Positions 21,529 through 29,323 of a DNA stretch of 64,000 bases are shown piece by piece. The stretch comes from Blastochloris viridis (GTDB taxonomy: Bacteria; Pseudomonadota; Alphaproteobacteria; UBA2136; UBA6156): assembly GCA_005768725.1 (NCBI GenBank), contig VAFM01000002.1, positions 186,001 through 250,000 of the forward strand, written 5' to 3'. The position numbers and the translations under genes are program-made. Each line of letters starts with the position of its first letter. Within the stretch, counting starts at the first letter, position 1. The notes below the pieces were generated by a model. That model made no database searches and was not told the DNA's origin. It saw only the letters and a program-made list of their open reading frames with translations.

Positions 21529-23352
21529 TTATGAGCGGCTGACTTTCAGCAAGACCAGGAACTCCGTGTCCTGATTGCGGTTGTCCGCACGTTGGAAGAT
21601 CTCACCCATGCCAGGGATGCGGCGCAGGTTCGGCTCGTATTCGTTATTAATGGTGGTGTTGGATTCGATCAGACCACCGATCGCGTAGATGCGGCCATAT
21701 TCCACCATCATATCTTGGTCGATGAGGTTGTTGGCCAGTTCCGGCACGGCGTTCACAACCGGGTCGGTATCACCAATAGAGGTGCGGATCTGGGTCTCAC
21801 CGGCCTTGGTCGCAAGGCTCAGGCGGAAGCGCAGTTGCACACCATTCTTACCGATGAACGGCATCACCGACATAACCGTACCGCTGTTCTTGAACAACGC
21901 CTTGTCCTGACGGCTACCGATCACCACTTCACCGGTGCTGGAGGTGTTCTGGTTCACTTCGGTTTCAGCGTAGCCCAACTGACGGGTCACAGCCACACGT
22001 GAGATCTGGTTGTTACGGGCCAACACGCTCGGCGTGGAGATGGTGTAAACATCACCCAGAGTCGCCAGGCTTTGCAACACAAGCGCCATATCACCGCCCT
22101 TGCTGGCCATGGTGAAGAACCCACCTTGCACAGCGCTCGAAGCCGCATTTAAGGTCTGGCTACGTGTATCAGCAAAAAAACCAAGATTATTCAGAGCGCT
22201 ACCAGTAACTTCACGTCCATTCAGCAGTACATCTGCGCCACGTTTGGTAGATTTATCCCGAATCAGCGCCACAATGCGGGCTTCTACAATGATCTGGCGG
22301 TGAGCCGCTTCCTGCACTTGGCTCAGATAGCCTTCGATCTGACGGTGCGCTTCCGGGCTGGCACGCACGGTAATCAGGCCCGCACTTTCGGTCACGCGGT
22401 ACCACGGTTGGCCATTGTCTTCCGGGCTAGTGTGGTCAGTGCTTTGCGGAGAGGTCATGCTAATTCCTTGGCTACCGCCGATCACGGTGACACTCACACC
22501 GTCCATTTGGGTCCCATTTGCACCAAACAGTGCATTGTCGGCCGGGCCGGAGAGCTGTTCCGGCGGCGGCAGCAGGCCGGTCGCACCGATATTGGTGGCC
22601 GAAACGTTAGCCGAGGTCAGCAGTTCACCGTTCATGCCCACACCGGTTGCCTGCAGCGTACGGTCACCGGCGCTGGTGTTCCCGATTTTGATCAGGTCGC
22701 CCAGCGTATCGCGCACTTGGGTCCAGACAGTATCAATATAGTCCGTATCCAGCTCGGCACTGGTGCCGTTGTTGGTCATACCGGCCGCCAGCTCGGGGTT
22801 AAGCTCGGCCTTAGAGATCATGCTACCCTTGCGGTTGCTCTGACCGATTTCCAGAACATAGCTGCGCACGGGAAAGCGCGTGATGTACCATACGCCGTTC
22901 ACGTAGTTGTAGTGGTAGCCAGCCTTGCTCAGCACCAGGTCCATCATCTGCTGGAAGTTCGCACCGCTGTGTACCACGGTCACGGTCTGGCCGCGCAGGC
23001 CTTGCGGAATCACAACGCTTTCACCAGCAGCATTGGCCAGTTCCAGAATCACGCTTTCCAGATCACGCCCAATGTAGGCCACGTCAAACGGCGGTAAATC
23101 CGGTTTTTTCAGGTGAATTTCGTCCTTCACCAGCACGGGGCTGCCGGTCTGGATGCGCTGCATATGGAAAACACCTTCCCGCAAGACGCTGCGGGGCTTG
23201 ATGGTAGAGCGCGCATCTTCCAGTTGCTGGTCCGTTGGCGGGCGCACTTCATCTTCATACCCGGCACAACCGGCCAGCAAAATCGCAATCGCACCGGCCA
23301 TTTTCAGAGAGTTGGTCAGGATGCCGGTTTTCATCAGGGCATGGCGTGTCAT
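21529..23352 (-). CDS. Secretin-family outer-membrane lipoprotein (PilN/BfpB-like)
   Basis: A 607-residue secretin. A signal peptide ends in a lipobox (IAILLAGC). A periplasmic N0/N1-like region follows (DLESVILELANAAGESVVIP, YHYNYVNGVWYITRF). The central part includes a Gly/Thr/Ser-rich stretch. The C-terminal secretin domain (about 350-607) has EARIVALIRDKSTKRGADVL, TISTPSVLARNNQISRVAV and LIESNTTINNEYEPNLRRIPGMGEIFQ, which is the conserved VPxLGxLF-type end block. The ATG at 23352 has AGGAG upstream. This is the form used in type IVb pili and related conjugative or secretion systems. Only one further component (23369-23941) is adjacent. Confidence 0.85.
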   Translation of the reverse strand: MTRHALMKTGILTNSLKMAGAIAILLAGCAGYEDEVRPPTDQQLEDARSTIKPRSVLREGVFHMQRIQTGSPVLVKDEIHLKKPDLPPFDVAYIGRDLESVILELANAAGESVVIPQGLRGQTVTVVHSGANFQQMMDLVLSKAGYHYNYVNGVWYITRFPVRSYVLEIGQSNRKGSMISKAELNPELAAGMTNNGTSAELDTDYIDTVWTQVRDTLGDLIKIGNTSAGDRTLQATGVGMNGELLTSANVSATNIGATGLLPPPEQLSGPADNALFGANGTQMDGVSVTVIGGSQGISMTSPQSTDHTSPEDNGQPWYRVTESAGLITVRASPEAHRQIEGYLSQVQEAAHRQIIVEARIVALIRDKSTKRGADVLLNGREVTGSALNNLGFFADTRSQTLNAASSAVQGGFFTMASKGGDMALVLQSLATLGDVYTISTPSVLARNNQISRVAVTRQLGYAETEVNQNTSSTGEVVIGSRQDKALFKNSGTVMSVMPFIGKNGVQLRFRLSLATKAGETQIRTSIGDTDPVVNAVPELANNLIDQDMMVEYGRIYAIGGLIESNTTINNEYEPNLRRIPGMGEIFQRADNRNQDTEFLVLLKVSRS

Positions 23353-23368
23353 GGTCGTTCTCCTAACA

Positions 23369-23941
23369 CTAGTAATACGTATCGGTGACCAGCAGCACGC
23401 GGGTCCCGGCAAAGGCAGTTACAAACAATTGGGTGCCGGTCATGTTCTTCACACGCTCGGTCAAAAGGTCACAGAAAGACCCGAAGTCGGCTTCCGCGGT
23501 CAGGTTCACGCGCTCGGTCATCACACCGGCATTTTCCGGGCTCAGGCGCCATTTCACGGTCCAGGGGCCTGTATAGTTGGCGGCCTGCTGCACAATCTGG
23601 GTCATCACGTCACGCAGGGTCACGTTGCTCACATCCAGCACAACCTGAATTTTCTCCAGCGATACATTGCGCGGTTCACCACCGGCTACACGATCTTCCA
23701 CGGTGGTAGCACTGGTGGTAACGGCCGAAACCGACACATCGGCACTGCCACTCGCCACTGCCAGCAAACCGTCGCGGGCAGCACGGAAAGCCGCTTCCGC
23801 CTCTGCCGCCGTCGGCGCAGCCACAACGGTATTACCGTCAGTAACAACAGCCTCTTCAGCCTGTACAATCGATACAGCCACTACAGCCGCCATCAGCGGA
23901 AAATATGCCAAAAGGCGGCCAAGTGTCTTAAGCCTGTTCAT
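23369..23941 (-). CDS. Periplasmic TcpQ/PilL-like protein
   Basis: A 190-residue exported protein. A signal peptide of about 28 residues ends near SIVQA-EEA. The middle is Ala/Thr/Val-rich. The C-terminal part (about 100-190) reads LDVSNVTLRDVMTQIVQQAA, then GPWTVKWRLSPENAG and DFGSFCDLLTERVKNMTGTQ, which resembles the small N-domain of TcpQ/PilL proteins that assist type IVb secretins. It precedes the secretin gene by 16 bp in one operon. Similarity is at the level of pattern and context, so the name is tentative. Confidence 0.65.
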   Translation of the reverse strand: MNRLKTLGRLLAYFPLMAAVVAVSIVQAEEAVVTDGNTVVAAPTAAEAEAAFRAARDGLLAVASGSADVSVSAVTTSATTVEDRVAGGEPRNVSLEKIQVVLDVSNVTLRDVMTQIVQQAANYTGPWTVKWRLSPENAGVMTERVNLTAEADFGSFCDLLTERVKNMTGTQLFVTAFAGTRVLLVTDTYY

Positions 23942-24054
23942 TGCGCCTAATCTAACCCGACTTTCCCGCGCGCGTCACAAACCTGCCGCCTTGCGCACCA
24001 GCATTGCGGCAAGCGCCGTTGCCTCGCGGCCACAAATCCCCCTACACTACCGCC

Positions 24055-24450
24055 ATGACACGTCGCCGTTCCTCCAAAAACCGCCCCCTTATCAACCCGA
24101 TTCCGCTGTCGCTGGCTATCGGCATCGCCATCCCCGCCGCACTCACCTGGGCCTACAGTCGCACACTTAACTTCGCCCCTCTCTGGGTCTGGCTGATAAC
24201 GCTCAACCTCACCCTCATCGGCCTGATGGGCAAAGACAAACTCGCCGCCCAGAAAGGCGGACGCCGCACACCGGAAGCCTCCCTGCTCATTCTCACACTT
24301 CTGGGTGGTACCCCGGGCCTGCTTATCGCCCGCTACCTGTTCAACCACAAAACCAGCAAAGAGAGCTTCCAGTACGGTATGTTTGCTATTTTCACGCTGC
24401 AATTCATTCTCGTCTGGTACTTTTGGCCGCAGATTTCCCCCTATCTCTAG
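24055..24450 (+). CDS. DUF1294 family membrane protein
   Basis: A 131-residue inner-membrane protein. The core LNLTLIGLMGKDKLAAQKGG followed by RRTPEASLLILTLLGGTPG matches the DUF1294 family (MGxDKxxA...R.pE..L). Four hydrophobic segments are seen. The ATG at 24055 was preferred over an upstream TTG; neither has a clear ribosome site. It runs towards glmU, 43 bp away, and may share its transcript. The family's function is unknown. Confidence 0.8.
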   Translation: MTRRRSSKNRPLINPIPLSLAIGIAIPAALTWAYSRTLNFAPLWVWLITLNLTLIGLMGKDKLAAQKGGRRTPEASLLILTLLGGTPGLLIARYLFNHKTSKESFQYGMFAIFTLQFILVWYFWPQISPYL

Positions 24451-24493
24451 CAATTTTCTAGAATCTCCACCCGAATTAAGGTAAAAACACGCC

Positions 24494-25819
24494 ATGAATA
24501 CTCACGATATCGCCGTAATTGTCCTCGCCGCTGGTAAGGGTACCCGCATGAAGTCCGACCTGCCGAAGGTCTTGCACCCCATGGCGGGCATGCCGATGCT
24601 CGGCCACGTACTGCACGCCGCCCGCACGCTTAATCCTTCTAAAACGGTCGTTATTACCGGTTACGGTGCGGAAAAGGTCGAAGACTACTGCCAAAAGCAT
24701 TTCCCGGAAGCCGAATTTGCCCGCCAAACCGAACAACTCGGCACCGCTCACGCCATCATGCAGGCCGAGTCCGTTCTGAAAGACTTCACCGGCACCGCCG
24801 TCATCGTCTATGCCGACATCATGCTGTCCACCCGCCCGGACGTTCTGCCGACCCTGATGGAGCAGCACAGCAGCAACAGCAATGGCCTCACACTGCTTAC
24901 CGCCAACGTGCCCAACCCCACCGGCCTGGGCCGCATCTTCCTCAAGAATAACATCATCGTGAACGTCGAAGAAAAAGACTGCACCCCGGATCAACGCAAG
25001 ATCACCACCGTCAACCCGGCCATCCACGCCATCCCTTCCCCGCTGCTGTTCAAGCTGCTCAAACTGGTCAAAAACGATAACGCGCAGAAAGAATATTACC
25101 TGCCGGACATCATCGCCCTCGCCCACCAGAACGGCGCACCGGTGATTACCGCCGAGGTCCCCTCCGACCGTGCCGAGCTAGGCATGAACAGCCGTGCCGA
25201 AGTGGCCGAAATGGAAACCGTCTGGCAAACCCGCAAACGTGCCGAAGCCATGGCCGCAGGCGTCACGCTGGTCGATCCTAAAACCGTTTACTTCAGCGCC
25301 GATACCGAAATCGCCCCCGACGTCACCATCCACCAGAACGTGGTCTTCGGTGCAGGCGTCAAAATCGAAACCGGCGCCACCATTCTGCCGTTCTGCCATA
25401 TCGAAGGCGCGCACCTCCAGCGCGGCGCCAACGTCGGTCCCTTCGCCCGCATCCGCCCCACCTCAGTGGTCGGAGAGAACGCCAAGGTCGGTAACTTTGT
25501 CGAACTGAAAAACGCCACCATGGGTGCCAAGGCCAGCGCAGGCCATCTCACCTATCTGGGCGATGCCACGGTCGGCGAACACACCAACATCGGTGCTGGC
25601 ACCATCACCGCCAACTACAACCACAAAACCCACGCCAAAGCCAAAACCGTCATCGGCAACAATGCCAGCGTCGGTAGCAACAGCGTGCTGGTGGCTCCGG
25701 TCACGCTGGGCGACGGTGCCTATACCGGCGCGGGTACCGTAGTCCGCAAAAATGTCGAAGAAGGCTCACTCGTCTTCACCACACCCGACCTCATTACCAA
25801 AACCGGTTACAGCAAGTAA
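24494..25819 (+). CDS. glmU: Bifunctional UDP-GlcNAc pyrophosphorylase / GlcN-1-P acetyltransferase
   Basis: Carries out the last two steps to UDP-GlcNAc for peptidoglycan and lipid A. It has 441 residues. The N-terminal uridyltransferase has IVLAAGKGTRMKSDLPKVLH, a metal-binding Asp in VYADIML (usually GDxPL) and LGTAHAIM. The C-terminal left-handed beta-helix of hexapeptide repeats (from about residue 245) includes the acetyl-transfer residues in NFVELKNATMG, HLTYLGDATVG and IGAGTITANYNHK. YADIML in place of YGDVPL is a mild departure in the active-site loop. The start is ATG at 24494 with AAGG upstream. It is followed by a terminator and then glmS. Confidence 0.96.
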   Translation: MNTHDIAVIVLAAGKGTRMKSDLPKVLHPMAGMPMLGHVLHAARTLNPSKTVVITGYGAEKVEDYCQKHFPEAEFARQTEQLGTAHAIMQAESVLKDFTGTAVIVYADIMLSTRPDVLPTLMEQHSSNSNGLTLLTANVPNPTGLGRIFLKNNIIVNVEEKDCTPDQRKITTVNPAIHAIPSPLLFKLLKLVKNDNAQKEYYLPDIIALAHQNGAPVITAEVPSDRAELGMNSRAEVAEMETVWQTRKRAEAMAAGVTLVDPKTVYFSADTEIAPDVTIHQNVVFGAGVKIETGATILPFCHIEGAHLQRGANVGPFARIRPTSVVGENAKVGNFVELKNATMGAKASAGHLTYLGDATVGEHTNIGAGTITANYNHKTHAKAKTVIGNNASVGSNSVLVAPVTLGDGAYTGAGTVVRKNVEEGSLVFTTPDLITKTGYSK

Positions 25820-25823
25820 CACC

Positions 25824-25848
25824 CACCGCCCGCAGGGGCGGTTTTGTT
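25824..25848 (+). terminator. Rho-independent terminator after glmU
   Basis: ACCGCCC-GCAG-GGGCGGT followed by TTTGTTT, so glmU and glmS are probably separate transcripts. Confidence 0.8.
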
Positions 25849-25954
25849 TGGCTGCTGCCCACCCGACAGGCACAAACACCCCTGCAGTCAAAGCAACCAC
25901 TTTTCTGCCTTCTGTCATCTGTTACAATCCACCATCGAATGGGGAGAACAGCAT

Positions 25955-27808
25955 ATGTGTGGCATCGTTGGCGTCGTCAGTAATCCAAGCGCGAAGGATA
26001 TCGTCCTGACCGGTCTGCAACGCCTAGAGTACCGCGGTTACGACAGTGCCGGTATCGCCACCCTCAATCCCTCCGGCACCATCGAGCTCCGCCGCGCGGT
26101 CGGCAAGCTGCAGGCCTTGGTCACCGAAACCGAATCCCACCCGTTACAAGCCACGACCACCGGTATTGGCCACACGCGCTGGGCCACGCACGGCGCCCCC
26201 ACAACCGCCAACGCCCACCCGCATCTGGGCCAGATGGGCAAGCATAAGCTCGCCGTCGTGCATAACGGCATTATCGAAAACTATCAGGAACTCCGCGCCG
26301 AACTCGGCCAGCTTGGCGCTACCTTCCATTCCCAAACAGATACGGAAACCATTCCCTACGTCATCGCCAATGCCCTCAATCGCAGTGCCGAAACCCTGCC
26401 TCAGGCGGTACATGCCGCCACCCAAAAATTCCGTGGCAGCTTTGCGTTTGTGGTGATGGCCGAAGACCAGCCGAACATCCTCACCGGCACACGTCGCGGC
26501 GCACCGCTGTGCGTCGGTATCGGCGAAGGTACTAACTATCTGGCGTCCGATCCTCTCGCGCTTGCCGGCCTCACCAGCAAATTCATTTTCCTGGAAGACG
26601 ACGATATCGCCACAATCACTCCGCAAGGTGTCAGCATTCTCGATGGCAAAGGCAAACAGGTGGAGCGCCCGGTCAAGACCCTCGACCTCTCCGAAGACCT
26701 TACCGGTAAAGGCACCTTCAAGCACTTCATGCTGAAAGAAATTCACGAGCAACCCGCGGTTGTCTCGCGCCTCCTGCAAACCTACACCAACCCGACCGAC
26801 CTCAGCCCGATGCTGCCGTTGCAAGGCATTAACCTTGCAGGCATCACGCATATCAACATCATTGCGTGCGGCACGGCGTATTATGCATCACTCGTGGGTC
26901 GTCACTATCTGGAACAGTATGCCCGTATTCCGGTGAACGTGGAGGTCGCATCCGAATTCCGCTACCGCAACCCACCCTACCAGCAAGGCGGACTGTTCAT
27001 CGCCGTCTCGCAATCCGGCGAAACTGCCGATACGCTGGCCGCATTGGAGCACGCGAAAGCCGCCGGACAAAAGATTCTCGTTTTCACCAATGTGACCACC
27101 AGCAGCATGGCCCGCGCAGCAGATGCCGTGGTCGACCTGATGGCGGGTCGCGAAGTCGCCGTCGCCAGCACCAAAGCCTTCATGGCAATGTCGGTCTCCC
27201 TCGCACTCTTCGCTCTGCAACTGGCCAAAGCCCGAGACCTCTCTGCTGCCGAGATTGTTGAAGCCTCCCGCGCTCTGCGTACCCTCCCTGCCTTCCTCAG
27301 TTCCCAGATCGCCACCACCAAACCGCTCGAGGACCTGACCGAGAAACTGTTGGAAGCCGGCAGTATGCTTTATCTCGGCCGTGGCAGCCTGGCTCCCATC
27401 GCGTTCGAAGGCGCGCTCAAAATCAAAGAGATCGCCTACATTCATGCCGAAGCCTACGCCTCCGGCGAAATGAAACATGGCCCCATCGCCTTGGTCGATA
27501 AATCCTTGCCGGTGGTAAACCTTGCAGCCTCCACCGACGGACTGTTCGAAAAGACCGTCAGCAATCTCAAAGAAGTCGAAGCCCGCCACGGTCAGATCAT
27601 TCTGGTGACCGACGCCGAAGGCGCCGACAAACTGGACCCCGCCAGCCGTGAAAAGATGCACCTCATCACGGTTCCCACCGTCCCCGCCTTCATCGCCCCG
27701 ATGGTCTTCACCGTTCCGCTCCAACTGCTGGCCTATCTCACCGCCACTGCCAAGGGGACCGACGTCGACCAACCTCGCAACCTCGCCAAATCCGTCACGG
27801 TGGAATAA
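25955..27808 (+). CDS. glmS: Glutamine--fructose-6-phosphate aminotransferase
   Basis: Makes glucosamine 6-phosphate from fructose 6-phosphate and glutamine, the entry to amino-sugar synthesis. It has 617 residues. The N-terminal glutaminase begins MCGIVGVV, where Cys2 is the nucleophile exposed after Met removal; the RGYDSAG, GHTRWATHG and SQTDTE motifs are intact. Two SIS isomerase domains follow (IACGTAYYASLVGRHY, SQSGETADTLAAL, VASTKAFMA), and the C-terminus DQPRNLAKSVTVE is canonical. The start is ATG at 25955 with GGGGAGA upstream. The leader is short and shows no glmS ribozyme. Confidence 0.97.
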   Translation: MCGIVGVVSNPSAKDIVLTGLQRLEYRGYDSAGIATLNPSGTIELRRAVGKLQALVTETESHPLQATTTGIGHTRWATHGAPTTANAHPHLGQMGKHKLAVVHNGIIENYQELRAELGQLGATFHSQTDTETIPYVIANALNRSAETLPQAVHAATQKFRGSFAFVVMAEDQPNILTGTRRGAPLCVGIGEGTNYLASDPLALAGLTSKFIFLEDDDIATITPQGVSILDGKGKQVERPVKTLDLSEDLTGKGTFKHFMLKEIHEQPAVVSRLLQTYTNPTDLSPMLPLQGINLAGITHINIIACGTAYYASLVGRHYLEQYARIPVNVEVASEFRYRNPPYQQGGLFIAVSQSGETADTLAALEHAKAAGQKILVFTNVTTSSMARAADAVVDLMAGREVAVASTKAFMAMSVSLALFALQLAKARDLSAAEIVEASRALRTLPAFLSSQIATTKPLEDLTEKLLEAGSMLYLGRGSLAPIAFEGALKIKEIAYIHAEAYASGEMKHGPIALVDKSLPVVNLAASTDGLFEKTVSNLKEVEARHGQIILVTDAEGADKLDPASREKMHLITVPTVPAFIAPMVFTVPLQLLAYLTATAKGTDVDQPRNLAKSVTVE

Positions 27809-27818
27809 ACCACCACAT

Positions 27819-27845
27819 AAAAAAGAGGCCCCCAAGGGCCTCTTT
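27819..27845. terminator. Bidirectional terminator
   Basis: AAAGAGGCCC / GGGCCTCTTT with A and T runs. It follows glmS and directly abuts the stop of the leftward gene at 27846. Confidence 0.85.
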
Positions 27846-28310
27846 CTATTGGACTCCTGCCTTATCCAATCCTGTCGAGAACACCCAGCCATGCGCTTCC
27901 GCAATCGGCGGCAGCACATCGCGTATTTCCTCTAATTCATCGGCCTCGGGGCTGACAGATCCCCGCCCCACCAGCTCACATCCGGCCTCCTGCGCCAAGG
28001 CATACAACACTTCCCATACGCGCATTTCTAAGGTCTCAATCCACGGATCACGACCGCCCAAAAACAGCATCGGCTTGTCCGCGCCCTCCGGCTGTCCCCA
28101 GTAAGGTACCCAGATAAGCTCACTCAGCCAGCTTTTGAGTAAAGACAGATCCTCAGTCTCACCCACAAAATCATGGTCCTGATGCAACCGCGGCCCCGGC
28201 AAGGCTTCCACCAGCACCTGCACATGCATCAGTTCATCCAGCAGAGCCCGTACGGTCGGCGGAACATCACGCCCCTGCACAAATACGCTCTGTCCGCCCG
28301 TCTCAATCAT
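27846..28310 (-). CDS. Hypothetical protein (154 aa)
   Basis: A soluble acidic protein of 154 residues without a recognised family. Segments include VPPTVRALLDELMHVQVLVE, PWIETLEMRVWEVLYALAQE and ADELEEIRDVLPPIAEAHGW. The start is ATG at 28310, sharing its A with the stop of a 29-aa upstream reading frame (TAATG), with GGAGAGA about 10 bases before it. It is the last gene of a small leftward operon and ends at a strong terminator. No function is assigned. Confidence 0.6.
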   Translation of the reverse strand: MIETGGQSVFVQGRDVPPTVRALLDELMHVQVLVEALPGPRLHQDHDFVGETEDLSLLKSWLSELIWVPYWGQPEGADKPMLFLGGRDPWIETLEMRVWEVLYALAQEAGCELVGRGSVSPEADELEEIRDVLPPIAEAHGWVFSTGLDKAGVQ

Positions 28311-28399
28311 TAACGTGTCTCTCCGTTGTCCTGCCACTGTGTCATTACATCACGCAACCATGCACCTGCTTCAATTGCTACTGTCAGCAACATCGTCAT
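28310..28399 (-). CDS. Small coupled protein (29 aa)
   Basis: A 29-residue reading frame, MTMLLTVAIEAGAWLRDVMT onward, preceded at 4-11 bases by GGGGAGGG, one of the best ribosome sites in the window. The TAA stop overlaps the ATG of the 154-aa gene by one base, so ribosomes can pass from one to the other. It may be a small protein or a translational leader that sets expression of the next gene. Confidence 0.5.
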   Translation of the reverse strand: MTMLLTVAIEAGAWLRDVMTQWQDNGETR

Positions 28400-28440
28400 G
28401 CCCTCCCCTTTGTTGCTTTTGTTGATAGGTAAAGCTTTTA

Positions 28441-28605
28441 TTAAGCGTCTTTCACCATCCCAACGCGGTTGGCCACATTAAGTTCCTGATACGGAACGGC
28501 AACCGCCACACGCATTTCACTCGGCGCAACATCCAGTGCCCAACCAAAGCCGATCCAGCCCACGGTCACACCAATCCACGCCGCAACGAATACCTGAGTC
28601 ATCAT
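28441..28605 (-). CDS. Small membrane-anchored protein (54 aa)
   Basis: A 54-residue protein with one N-terminal hydrophobic segment (FVAAWIGVTVGWIGFGWAL) and a short soluble tail (APSEMRVAVAVPYQELNVAN). The ATG at 28605 has AAGGA 5 bases upstream; the next codon is also ATG. It heads a leftward group with the 29-aa and 154-aa genes. The hydrophobic segment could be a signal peptide or an anchor. No family is recognised. Confidence 0.55.
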   Translation of the reverse strand: MMTQVFVAAWIGVTVGWIGFGWALDVAPSEMRVAVAVPYQELNVANRVGMVKDA

Positions 28606-28712
28606 CTGTTTCCTTCTTATTAAATCAGTGGGTAAGTCACATTCACATTCGGGCAAAAGCACAGCTCTGCCTGGCAGAAAACGTCCTGTTGTTAATGTTA
28701 ATTAAACGGTGG

Positions 28713-29228
28713 TTACACGCGGTGGACGACGGTCGTCACAGTGCCCCATATCCTAAAGCTCTGCTCAGGCCCGACCTTGATCACCGGGTAACGGTCATTC
28801 TCCGGTACAAGCTCCACCTGGCCGTTTTTGCGGCGCAGACGCTTGACCGTCAGATCTCCATCCAACACGGCAATCACAATGCTGTTTTCACGCGGCTCCA
28901 CACTGCGGTCTACCACCAGAATATCGCCTTCATGAATCGATGCATTGATCATGCTGTCACCCTGAACCCGCACGAAGAACGTGCTGTCCGGGTGGTGCAC
29001 AACGTATTTGTGCAGGTCCAGACGCTCATCGCTGTGGTCATCCGCCATGGTCGGCATCCCTGCCCGTACCATAGAGGAATACAACGGCAATCCGCGCCCT
29101 TTCAGGTCGACAAATTCAGCCACATCCCCCACCAAGCTCACCGGTACTCGCACCGGTACAGTGGGTTCACCAAACTTGCCCGTCCCTTTCGGACGACCAG
29201 CTCCAATACGTTTTCCGCCTCGTGTCAT
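28713..29228 (-). CDS. UmuD/LexA-type S24 autoprotease
   Basis: A 171-residue peptidase of family S24. The C-terminal domain has the catalytic serine in VRVQGDSMINASIHEGD and lysine in LDGDLTVKRL, and the C-terminus RIWGTVTTVVHRV is of UmuD form. An Ala-Gly cleavage site is present at VRAGMP. The N-terminus, KRIGAGRPKGTGKFGEP, is an AT-hook-like basic segment found in some UmuD relatives, and RVPVSLVGDVAEFVD follows. No umuC adjoins it. The ATG at 29228 has no ribosome site, and a promoter-like TTGACG lies about 30 bp upstream, so the mRNA may be leaderless. It could act as a polymerase V subunit or as a repressor. Confidence 0.8.
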   Translation of the reverse strand: MTRGGKRIGAGRPKGTGKFGEPTVPVRVPVSLVGDVAEFVDLKGRGLPLYSSMVRAGMPTMADDHSDERLDLHKYVVHHPDSTFFVRVQGDSMINASIHEGDILVVDRSVEPRENSIVIAVLDGDLTVKRLRRKNGQVELVPENDRYPVIKVGPEQSFRIWGTVTTVVHRV

Positions 29229-29240
29229 GAGGGTATATTC

Positions 29241-29287
29241 GCACACATATCAAAACCGTCAAGAATAATTATGCACAAATATCAAAA
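29241..29287 (-). promoter_or_regulatory. Direct repeats in the UmuD-like promoter
   Basis: Two copies of a 15-bp sequence (GCACACATATCAAAA at 29241-29255, GCACAAATATCAAAA at 29273-29287; 14 of 15 identical) are 32 bp apart, three helical turns. They flank a TTGACG -35-like hexamer read leftward. This suggests an operator bound by two dimers on the same DNA face. The right copy merges with the T tract of the neighbouring terminator. Confidence 0.5.
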
Positions 29288-29309
29288 AAACGGGCCGAAG
29301 CCCGTTTTA
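29283..29309 (-). terminator. Rho-independent terminator after the BON-OmpA gene
   Basis: Read leftward, AAACGGGC-TTCG-GCCCGTTT is followed by a run of T, 15 bp after the stop at 29324. Confidence 0.85.
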
Positions 29310-29323
29310 AATCGAAGTTACAA

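Noticed and set aside
25849..25954. A glmS ribozyme/riboswitch before glmS
   Set aside because: The leader is too short and lacks the conserved core; such ribozymes belong mainly to Gram-positive bacteria.
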